Assembly: GCA_913776675.1 (NCBI GenBank)
Contig: CAJYRE010000379.1
Span: 1 to 7,733, forward strand
Direction: 5' to 3'
DNA: 7,733 bases
From: Rhizobiaceae bacterium
GTDB lineage: Bacteria > Pseudomonadota > Alphaproteobacteria > Rhizobiales > Rhizobiaceae
Each line of letters begins with the position of its first letter. The stretch's first letter is position 1. The position numbers and the translations under genes were made by a program. Under the pieces are notes generated by a model, which was given only the letters and a program-made list of their open reading frames with translations, ran no database searches and was not told the DNA's origin. This document shows, piece by piece, positions 1 through 6,145 of the stretch.

Positions 1-566
1 CGCTTGCATCAAAACGCAGCAAGAGCCGCCACTCGGAATTTTTACGCACCGGCAAAATCATCCGTCAGGAAGATGACTGGCTGGCCAATGAAAAACGCTA
101 TCTGACGCATGAGGAAGTGGCGGCCCGCACAGCGGCCCGGCTGGAAAGTGCAGGCGAAACCACCTATGAACGCCTGAATGGTTTTCACCGCTCGTTACGC
201 TTTCCCAAAATCATTTTCCACAAGACCCTGGATGAGATTCCCCATCTCGGTTACTGTCATGTGACCGCGGCCCGGACCAATTTTGCCCAGTATGCCGATG
301 TGAAATGGTCCTTCTACATTGCCAATTTCAATGCCGAGATCGGGGGCGAGGAAAGCTTCTTTGAGCATGTTACGCCGCGCTATGGCCGCATGTATTTTGC
401 CGTGGCCCTGAAGCCTGATCAGGAAAAGCGCCAGATGACCATTGACCGATCCATCCGCGAAGACGGGCTGTTGTTCCGCACCAGCGATCCGCAGGTGGCC
501 TTGCGCAATGTGCTGATGCTGGGTGCCAAAAAGCCTGCTCTGCGCGAGATTATTGCCCGGATGTAA
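1..566 (+). CDS. Conserved protein of unknown function, 5' end outside window
   Basis: The reading frame is open from the first complete codon (position 3) to the TAA at 564-566, and there is no in-frame ATG in that stretch, so the true start lies upstream. The first possible in-frame start is GTG at 117, but the residues before it (including SRHSEFLRTGKIIRQEDDWL) read as normal protein, which argues against a start there. The visible part is about 187 residues, soluble, with no signal peptide or membrane segment. It is rich in aromatic residues in a central block (LGYCHVTAARTNFAQ, then VKWSFYIANF). From memory it resembles a small conserved family of Rhizobiaceae, perhaps the one named DUF6656; this could not be checked. 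No catalytic motif is recognised and no function is proposed. The next gene on the same strand begins 132 nt downstream. Confidence 0.8.
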   Translation, partial: LASKRSKSRHSEFLRTGKIIRQEDDWLANEKRYLTHEEVAARTAARLESAGETTYERLNGFHRSLRFPKIIFHKTLDEIPHLGYCHVTAARTNFAQYADVKWSFYIANFNAEIGGEESFFEHVTPRYGRMYFAVALKPDQEKRQMTIDRSIREDGLLFRTSDPQVALRNVLMLGAKKPALREIIARM

Positions 567-685
567 TACCGACCGCGGCATGTCATGAGGTTCGCATTCC
601 AATGCATCAACCCCGCGACAAAACGCACATTCCCCCTACGATGATATTGTCCTATCACACGCATCCATGACAGCATCATGTGTGA

Positions 686-690
686 AAGGA
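686..690 (+). promoter_or_regulatory. Ribosome binding site of the 59-residue protein
   Basis: AAGGA lies 8 nt before the ATG at 699. This is a near-consensus Shine-Dalgarno at normal spacing. It is the main reason to accept the short downstream frame as a gene. Confidence 0.65.
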
Positions 691-698
691 ACTGACCA

Positions 699-878
699 AT
701 GACGAACGACTGGGTCGATTGGTTTCCAATCGTCTTCTTTCCCTTCAAGATTATCGTGTTGGGCACGGCAGCGTTTTTCGCCATCAAGTGGCATCACGAT
801 CAAGATAAAGCCCAGAAGCAAAAAGAAGCGATCGCACAGCAGACAGCCGCCGAACACGGTGCCAAGGCCTCAGATTAA
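699..878 (+). CDS. Small single-pass membrane protein, 59 residues
   Basis: The frame runs from ATG 699 to TAA 876-878. The short N-terminus (MTNDWVDW) is followed by a hydrophobic stretch at about residues 9-30 (PIVFFPFKIIVLGTAAFFAI), long enough for one membrane helix. The remainder, about residues 31-59, is a hydrophilic tail rich in Lys, Gln, Ala and Glu that looks helical. There is a good ribosome binding site 8 nt upstream and a strong stem-loop terminator 27 nt downstream, so it can be read as a complete small transcription unit. By the positive-inside rule the basic tail after the helix (KWHHDQDK) suggests a cytoplasmic C-terminus. I do not recognise the family. A role as a small regulator or accessory of a membrane complex would be typical of such proteins, but nothing here shows a partner. 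Confidence 0.7.
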   Translation: MTNDWVDWFPIVFFPFKIIVLGTAAFFAIKWHHDQDKAQKQKEAIAQQTAAEHGAKASD

Positions 879-905
879 GCGGGCAAGATCCGGTGATCAT
901 TGAGA

Positions 906-931
906 AAACAGGCTGGCGAGCCAGCCTGTTT
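906..931. terminator. Bidirectional intrinsic terminator between convergent genes
   Basis: A perfect 12-bp inverted repeat (AAACAGGCTGGC, 906-917, and its complement, 920-931) encloses a 2-nt centre, so the real loop is probably 4 nt after the last pair opens. Read on the minus strand it lies 12 nt after the gbcB stop and is followed by TTTTCTC, a good U-tract. Read on the plus strand it lies 27 nt after the stop of the 59-residue gene, with only TTT then C. It probably ends gbcAB transcription efficiently and the plus-strand transcript less so. Confidence 0.85.
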
Positions 932-943
932 CAACAAATGGCC

Positions 944-2026
944 TCAGGCCTCAATCTCCACATCGCCCTTGGGGCGGGAGCAGCAGGCCAGAATATAGCC
1001 TTCTTCGATTTCTTCATCGAGAATGCCGCCATTGTGGGCCATCTCAACCTCGCCGGAGATTTTCATCACCTTACAGGTGCCACAAAGGCCGGATTCGCAC
1101 GCTGCACCAATGCGCACCCCCACCGAGCGGGCGGCCTGCAACACCGTAAAGCCCGGTTCGCACAGCGCATCCTTACCGGCCATGGTGAAGGAAATCTTGT
1201 TGGGCTTCACCTCGCCTGCGGAATCAGCCACCACCACGGGCAGCACCGGGGCAACGGGCTGGAAGGTTTCCTCATGATAGCGGCTCATATCAAAGCCGGC
1301 ACCGGCCAGGGATTCGCGCACTGTGGCCATGAACGGCTCAGGCCCGCAACAAAACACCGTGCGCTCCAGAAAATCCGGGGCCAGCAGGCCAATCTTGGCC
1401 TTGTCAATAAAGCCGCGCAGGCCAGACCAGAGCTGCGAGCGCCGCAATTGCTCAACAATAAAGCCAAGCTGGAAATGCGGCAGATAGCGCGCCTTATATT
1501 CCAGCTCCCAGCGAAAGATAATATCATCCGGCGAACGAGCGCAGTGGATGAAGGCAATATCGCTATCCGGCTGGCGGTCGGCCATATCGCGGGTCATCGA
1601 CATCATCGGCGTGATGCCGGAACCTGCCGAGATGAACAGATATTTGTCGCCGGGGTGTTTGACGTAAGAGAAATCCCCCAGCGGGCCAATGGCCTTGATT
1701 TTCATGCCGGGCTTGAGATTGTCAAACATCCAGCGGGTGCCGATGCTGTCCTTTTGCGCCTTCACTGTCACCGCCACCGTATAGGGCCGCGATGGGCTGG
1801 ACGACAGCGTATAGGTGCGCAACACCGGCTCTGGCCCCACCGGCAATTCCAGCGTCACAAACTGACCGGGCAGATAGCGGAACCAATGTTCCGGCTGATC
1901 CGGCTTGAAGGTGAAGGTCATCACATCCGGGGCTTCCGGGGTCCATGCCACACATTCCAGCAGATGCGTCCGGTCTGACCACGGCCGCATCTGATCCACA
2001 TGTTTGTAAGACGTCTTCGCCGTCAT
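944..2026 (-). CDS. gbcB: Glycine betaine demethylase reductase subunit GbcB
   Basis: A 360-residue ferredoxin reductase that supplies electrons to the Rieske oxygenase encoded just upstream. The domain order is flavin-binding barrel (about 20-120), NAD(P)-binding domain (about 125-240) and C-terminal plant-type [2Fe-2S] ferredoxin (about 275-360). FAD contacts are seen in RTYTLSS (70-76). The nucleotide-binding motif is GSGITP (135-140), and CCGPEPFM (226-233) is the usual late motif of this reductase class. Cluster ligands are C310, C315 and C318, with C348 in the ACCS motif. Length and order match GbcB of Pseudomonas and related hybrid-cluster-type reductases. The start at 2026 lies 2 nt after the gbcA stop, with a modest GGTGG (2034-2038) 7 nt upstream, so translation is probably coupled to gbcA. 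Reductases of other quaternary-amine demethylases (stachydrine, carnitine) look similar, so the substrate depends on the partner. Confidence 0.85.
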   Translation of the reverse strand: MTAKTSYKHVDQMRPWSDRTHLLECVAWTPEAPDVMTFTFKPDQPEHWFRYLPGQFVTLELPVGPEPVLRTYTLSSSPSRPYTVAVTVKAQKDSIGTRWMFDNLKPGMKIKAIGPLGDFSYVKHPGDKYLFISAGSGITPMMSMTRDMADRQPDSDIAFIHCARSPDDIIFRWELEYKARYLPHFQLGFIVEQLRRSQLWSGLRGFIDKAKIGLLAPDFLERTVFCCGPEPFMATVRESLAGAGFDMSRYHEETFQPVAPVLPVVVADSAGEVKPNKISFTMAGKDALCEPGFTVLQAARSVGVRIGAACESGLCGTCKVMKISGEVEMAHNGGILDEEIEEGYILACCSRPKGDVEIEA

Positions 2027-2028
2027 GC

Positions 2029-3273
2029 TTAAGCCACCACAGAAAGGGGCGCTTTATCACCCTGCAAACGGTCTGTCATGAAATTGGCGTACCACTCCAC
2101 AAATTGCATCACGCCGCCTTCATGATCAGGCGAGTAAGGGCCCGGCTCATAGGCAGGCGAGCGAATGCCAAAGGCATTTTCTTCGACAATCGAGCGGTCC
2201 TGATCATTGGTCATGTTCCACACGTGGGTCAGGTCGTGCAGATTGTAATCCACGCCTTCAACCGCATCCTTATGCACCAGCCAAGTGGTGGTGACAGCGG
2301 TTTCCTCGGCGCTGATCGGCAGCACGCGGAAGGAAATGGCGTGGTCGCCCAACAGGTGGTTCCAAGTGGTTGGGTAATGGAACAACAGCATGGTGCCGAT
2401 GTGCGAAATGGTCACATCATCCGACAGCTTGCGCTTGACGGCGGGCTTGCCATCCATGGTGTAGCTTTCGGCATCCTGAACCAGCGGCATACGGGCCACG
2501 CGGAACTGACCGCTTTGATGCATGGTAAAGGTGCTGGGCAGGCCAGCCGCCTCGCAGCGCTGCCAATGTTCGGTAATCACCGGATCATCGCCAGCACCCT
2601 GCACGCCTGTGGCGCTCGGCGCTTCGGGATAGGTGCGGCACAGTTCGGGGTGGTTGCCAGCGCAATGGTAGCATTCTCGGTTGTTTTCCCACACCAGCTT
2701 CCAATTGCCCTTTTCGATAATGGTGTTGCGATGGGCAATCTTGGCCTCTTTCAACCGATGCGGCAGCATGAAAGGCTCGATGGTGGCGCGCACCGGCGCA
2801 AAATCCAACGGCTGATCGGCCAGACAGATGAAGATGTAGCCGCCGACGCTCTCGCAGGCCACGGGCTTCATTCCATGCTGGGACTTATCAAAATCATCGC
2901 CCATCTGGCGGGCAAACACCAGCGAGCCATCGAGATCATAAGTCCACTGGTGGTAAGGACAAACCAGCTTGGCCGATGCGCCGCGCTCTTGCGTACAGAC
3001 ACGATGGCCACGGTGACGGCAGGTGTTGTGGAAGGCTCGGATCGCACCATCCCGACCACGCACGATGACCACCGGATAATCACCCACCTGCACGGTGAAA
3101 TAATTGCCAGCCTTGGGGATTTCGCAATCATGGCCCATGAACAGCCAATCGCGATACCAGATCATCTCCATATCGAGCTTGAAATAGTCCTTATCGATAT
3201 AGAACGGCTGCTCAAGGCTATAGCCTTCGCGCCGATTTTTGAGCTGACGCAGAACGGTGCTGTGAATATCCAT
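2029..3273 (-). CDS. gbcA: Glycine betaine demethylase oxygenase subunit GbcA (Rieske)
   Basis: A 414-residue Rieske non-haem iron oxygenase alpha subunit, expected to remove one methyl group of glycine betaine as formaldehyde, giving dimethylglycine, in the cytoplasm with GbcB. The Rieske domain (about 40-150) carries the cluster ligands C85, H87, C105 and H108 in the CxH...CxxH pattern. The catalytic domain has NWKLVWENN (190-198), then E200, H203 and H208. The two His bind the mononuclear iron, and the probable third ligand is D359. E200 occupies the bridging position that is Asp in most ring-hydroxylating dioxygenases; Glu there is a trait I associate with quaternary-amine demethylases such as stachydrine demethylase Stc2 and carnitine CntA. 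The start ATG at 3273 is supported by a strong ribosome site at 3278-3282. The overall sequence and pairing with gbcB favour glycine betaine; stachydrine is the main alternative substrate. Confidence 0.85.
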   Translation of the reverse strand: MDIHSTVLRQLKNRREGYSLEQPFYIDKDYFKLDMEMIWYRDWLFMGHDCEIPKAGNYFTVQVGDYPVVIVRGRDGAIRAFHNTCRHRGHRVCTQERGASAKLVCPYHQWTYDLDGSLVFARQMGDDFDKSQHGMKPVACESVGGYIFICLADQPLDFAPVRATIEPFMLPHRLKEAKIAHRNTIIEKGNWKLVWENNRECYHCAGNHPELCRTYPEAPSATGVQGAGDDPVITEHWQRCEAAGLPSTFTMHQSGQFRVARMPLVQDAESYTMDGKPAVKRKLSDDVTISHIGTMLLFHYPTTWNHLLGDHAISFRVLPISAEETAVTTTWLVHKDAVEGVDYNLHDLTHVWNMTNDQDRSIVEENAFGIRSPAYEPGPYSPDHEGGVMQFVEWYANFMTDRLQGDKAPLSVVA

Positions 3274-3671
3274 GATACCCTCGTTTTCCTACCAGGCGCG
3301 GGAGCATCAAAAGGAAAGCGACATACCCCGCCAACCCTTGATCCGCACAGCGCGACCTATCCTTTTAACCCGCCCATCCCCGTAGGCTGCAATTCTAAAC
3401 CATCAAACGGATCAGAACCATTGTTTTTCAGAGGGTTTGAGCTTTTGCCTATCTAGCCACAAGCAGGCCCCTTGCGCCCGCTTGGCCTACGACATCGCAG
3501 ATATGGATTGCGACATGGGGTGATTTCGGCATTCGGCTCAATGCAACCATTGGCCGCGGAACCCTAAGGGACTGAATCGCGCATTCATAGCGAAACAATT
3601 GACCTGCCTGTTGAATATCCAGAAAGACGCCGTTCTTGGCAGCAACTCCGGTAGCCGCAAAGCAGAATTTT
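3274..3671. other. Spacer between the KAP NTPase gene and gbcA
   Basis: About 400 nt lie between the stop of the KAP NTPase gene and the start of gbcA. The gbcA-proximal part (3283-3448) has no reading frame of note and presumably holds the gbcA promoter, though no sigma-70-like pair stands out. The distal part (3449-3671) contains a weak minus-strand frame (see the entry at 3449-3736) and a cluster of short repeats. CGACAT occurs at 3490-3495 and 3511-3516, 21 bp apart. Overlapping these is an inverted pair, TCGCA (3495-3499) and TGCGA (3509-3513). A short direct repeat, TTCGGC, follows near 3526-3538. No regulator gene accompanies gbcA here. No clear terminator for the KAP gene was seen. 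Confidence 0.5.
3278..3282 (-). promoter_or_regulatory. Ribosome binding site of gbcA
   Basis: GAGGG on the minus strand, 4 nt before the gbcA ATG. It fixes the chosen start. No convincing -35/-10 pair was found further upstream. Confidence 0.65.
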
Positions 3672-3736
3672 TCAATGCTCTGCTCTGCCGGATAAAGCCT
3701 TTGCGAGCGAGTCGACAGCTCGTCTTCCGAGTTCAT
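3449..3736 (-). CDS. Doubtful 95-residue frame overlapping the KAP gene end
   Basis: The frame starts at ATG 3736 inside the last 65 nt of the KAP NTPase gene, in a different phase, and ends at TAG 3449-3451. No Shine-Dalgarno is obvious and no family is recognised. The part beyond the KAP stop (from about FCFAATGVAAKNG onward) has a protein-like composition, which is the only reason it is listed. It could be a small downstream gene in the same transcript, a decayed gene fragment, or chance. Confidence 0.15.
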   Translation of the reverse strand: MNSEDELSTRSQRLYPAEQSIEKFCFAATGVAAKNGVFLDIQQAGQLFRYECAIQSLRVPRPMVALSRMPKSPHVAIHICDVVGQAGARGLLVAR

Positions 3737-5957
3737 CAGCAGGTCGTTTTAACGTTAAGAGCCTTCTTTGTGCTGTTTCTATTCCTAAGAAATCCTCGAT
3801 TGCATCAAGCCGGATGGAATCAACGCTTCGTGAAACGAAGTCGCCCATCGCGTGACTCGTTCCAGTGGTCATTAGCCGTTTCAATATAGCAACAAAGGCC
3901 TCGTCCGTTTTAACGGTGGACTGAACCCAGTTTCGTGGTTCGTCTAAATCATTGGTGTAGTCTCTCCATCTGTAAAGCAATGAGCCGAGGTCTGAGTCTT
4001 CGAGGAGCTTGTCTGGCATCGCTGCTCGCTCTCGGATTTGCCGAACCCATTCAGCTTTCATCTCCTCAACTGTCTCCTTCTCAAGCTTAGGTTCGATACG
4101 TGAACCTTCCTCTTGCGACTCCGGATCATTGAGATGGATGATCGTTGCCGCGACGGACAATGCTTTGGTCGATCGGAACGCCGCGAGTGTAAGCGCTCCT
4201 CGCTCGTCTATGGGGAGCCTATCAATGTACCAGCTTATAGCTCGCCAAGCGGAGGTCCACGGCGATCCAAATGGGGTCGCATTGTGGTCGACAAGCTTCT
4301 GAGCGACTTCAAACATTGCCGGTAAGAGTACAGGCGCTGTTGTAGTGGGAAGTGTTTTGACGGAATCATCAAGCCTTGATGCAAGAGAACCTAAAAGCTC
4401 TCGAGTTTCGAGCCTTTTGATTGCCTCGCTCAACAGTTGTCCGTCTCCTGATACATTAAGAAGGTCCGAAAACTCGTTCTCCGACATTTCACCTTGTGGG
4501 GTTTGCAGTTCGAAGTAGCGGGGAAAATATCTGGCCGTGCAAACGCGCTTGGCCGAGTTCCAGGACGTTAGCCAATCGTCCCCGTACTGCGCCCCACCAA
4601 AGGCCCATTCGGTTTTTGGAAATAGCTGCTTTATCGCCTCTTCGGCGAGCGATTGTCGTTGAGCATCAAGCGATACAATCGGTTCTCTGATTCTGCTACG
4701 GTTGTCTTTATCCGCGCCATCACCCCGGAAGCGCCCGCTTTGGAGAAACAGATCCCGGTCTCGGAAAACGGCGGAATGTAGATCAGGTTCGAAGACTCTC
4801 AATGCTTCAAGAAGAAGAAAGTCGATAACATTGACTTCCATCACCTGTCGACCCGTATGAAGCGGAAGATGAATAGCAACGGAAGAGACGTAACGTCGCG
4901 CATCACGTAGATTTTCTACATAGGGTTGGATAGCGCCGACCAATGCGTTCCCCCACCGGACAACTTCAAATCCGTTTTCGGCGACCGCATAGGTCCCCAT
5001 CAGGCGGTCTAGGTCCTTTGTCATTATCGAATGGACCACCGACTTTGGAACAGCCGGCAAGTCGAAATTAGCCTGAACGATCTTTTTGAGGAACTCACGC
5101 CCTTGCCCATTTGCAATTGGATCGAGCGCACGTTCGACGATGCTCGGTTGAAATAGCAGCACGAACACGATGTTCGGAAGATTCGCGTTGACCTTGATTT
5201 GTCGTATGAGCGATCGGATTTGATCTGGTTCCAGCCTATCGATGTCATCAACGAAGATCACGAGCGGCTTTTCCGCAACGCGCAAGCTGGACTCAAGGTC
5301 AGCGCGGATTTTGTCGACTGGCTCGGCCCATCGATCCTTTCCAAAGTAAAGCAGCAACCACTGGACAACCTGAAGCGCAATACTTGCACCGATTATCCAT
5401 CTAGCGACCGTTGCTGCCTCGGGCAATGACCATCCAATAGACGTAGCCAACGCCACAACCGATGCATTCGTCAGCACGAGATTGATGAGAGGCGCGTTCG
5501 CGCCGAGCTTCTTTACCGAACCCGCGCTACCGGTAAGCGTTGAGCCATAACGTCGGAACATTGCGGCGCGCTTTGCCGCTTTCGATGAAAGTGCTCCACC
5601 AATTTTGTCCGCGATTTGCTGAAACAGAGCCTTGGCAATAGCATCTCCGTCACCCCACTGCCATGGATTGAAATCCATCCAATCAGCCGAGCCTTTGCGG
5701 CTAGCGAGTTGCTCTATGACGAGGTTTTTGAGTGACGTTTTCCCGGCACCCCATTGACCTCGAACCGCAAAAACGCGGCCTTCCTCCAAAGTCAGTTCAG
5801 ACAGGATAGTCGCTATGCGTTCCGCGAAACTGACACGGCGAAGTAAGTCTTGATCTGACGCCTTGATAGGTACATCAGCTTCAATTTCGGTGGGACCAAT
5901 GTGTTTTGGTACTTCCCTTTTCCCCGTCAGAAAGCGAAAGAAGGCAGATAGGACCAT
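3672..5957 (-). CDS. KAP-family P-loop NTPase with membrane insertion
   Basis: A 761-residue protein. The N-terminal NTPase domain (about 35-365) has Walker A GQWGAGKTS (67-75), the FNPWQW motif (96-101) typical of KAP NTPases, and Walker B VIFVDDIDR (233-241). Between Walker A and B are two hydrophobic stretches (about 157-175 and 184-206); membrane helices inserted at this place are a known mark of the KAP family, so the protein is probably tethered to the inner membrane with the NTPase in the cytoplasm. Residues about 370-761 form a long, largely charged region in which I recognise no domain. The start at 5957 is fixed by an in-frame TGA three codons upstream (5964-5966); the ribosome site is weak. 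GC content is visibly lower than in the flanking genes, suggesting transfer. Known relatives include PifA (phage exclusion by F) and QatA (Qat defence system), so a defence role is plausible but unproven; no partner gene such as QatB-D is visible. Confidence 0.85.
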   Translation of the reverse strand: MVLSAFFRFLTGKREVPKHIGPTEIEADVPIKASDQDLLRRVSFAERIATILSELTLEEGRVFAVRGQWGAGKTSLKNLVIEQLASRKGSADWMDFNPWQWGDGDAIAKALFQQIADKIGGALSSKAAKRAAMFRRYGSTLTGSAGSVKKLGANAPLINLVLTNASVVALATSIGWSLPEAATVARWIIGASIALQVVQWLLLYFGKDRWAEPVDKIRADLESSLRVAEKPLVIFVDDIDRLEPDQIRSLIRQIKVNANLPNIVFVLLFQPSIVERALDPIANGQGREFLKKIVQANFDLPAVPKSVVHSIMTKDLDRLMGTYAVAENGFEVVRWGNALVGAIQPYVENLRDARRYVSSVAIHLPLHTGRQVMEVNVIDFLLLEALRVFEPDLHSAVFRDRDLFLQSGRFRGDGADKDNRSRIREPIVSLDAQRQSLAEEAIKQLFPKTEWAFGGAQYGDDWLTSWNSAKRVCTARYFPRYFELQTPQGEMSENEFSDLLNVSGDGQLLSEAIKRLETRELLGSLASRLDDSVKTLPTTTAPVLLPAMFEVAQKLVDHNATPFGSPWTSAWRAISWYIDRLPIDERGALTLAAFRSTKALSVAATIIHLNDPESQEEGSRIEPKLEKETVEEMKAEWVRQIRERAAMPDKLLEDSDLGSLLYRWRDYTNDLDEPRNWVQSTVKTDEAFVAILKRLMTTGTSHAMGDFVSRSVDSIRLDAIEDFLGIETAQRRLLTLKRPADELGRRAVDSLAKALSGRAEH

Positions 5958-6041
5958 TCGATGTCATCCATTTTGACGGGGAGATCTAAAGTCTGTGATA
6001 CTGGATTCGGTGTCTGATCACCAGAGTTTTGCGGCAGAGGC

Positions 6042-6071
6042 AATGTCCGCTTCTGACGCAAAGCGGACATT
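6042..6071. repeat. Perfect 11-bp palindromic repeat, 8-nt loop
   Basis: AATGTCCGCTT (6042-6052) and its exact reverse complement (6061-6071) enclose an 8-nt loop. It lies 75 nt beyond the stop of the chemotaxis receptor gene and 85 nt before the KAP NTPase start. No T-run follows on either strand, so it is not a standard intrinsic terminator. It may be a dispersed intergenic palindrome (I recall similar GTCCGCTT...AAGCGGAC hairpins in other proteobacteria), a factor-assisted terminator, or an operator for the KAP gene. Confidence 0.7.
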
Positions 6072-6145
6072 CCTTAAGGCATTACATTCATAGAACCATC
6101 AGCCGAATAAAGCGCTTCTCCGAGGTTACATCAGCATCACAACCC

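Noticed and set aside
666..680. CATGA/TCATG inverted pair before the 59-residue gene, considered as an operator
   Set aside because: The arms are only 5 bp and do not extend. There is no convincing promoter nearby to place it against.
893..1978. Plus-strand 361-codon frame opposite gbcB
   Set aside because: It is antisense to a clear reductase gene with intact motifs. The His-, Gly- and Ala-rich composition is that of a shadow frame in high-GC DNA.
1945..3456. Plus-strand 503-codon frame opposite gbcA
   Set aside because: It covers the whole Rieske oxygenase gene in antisense, has no recognised motif and ends in low-complexity spacer sequence. Length alone is expected from high-GC codon bias.
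3599..3889. Plus-strand 96-codon frame across the end of the KAP gene
   Set aside because: Largely antisense to the KAP coding region, with no ribosome site and no recognisable sequence.
5927..5971. Minus-strand 14-codon leader frame overlapping the KAP start
   Set aside because: ATG at 5971 precedes the KAP start in another phase, but it has no ribosome site and such short frames are common by chance.
5958..6145. Search for an intrinsic terminator after mcp and a sigma-70 promoter for the KAP gene
   Set aside because: Only the palindrome at 6042-6071 forms a strong stem and it lacks a U-tract. Possible -10-like words (TATCAC, TTTAGA) have no matching -35 at proper spacing.
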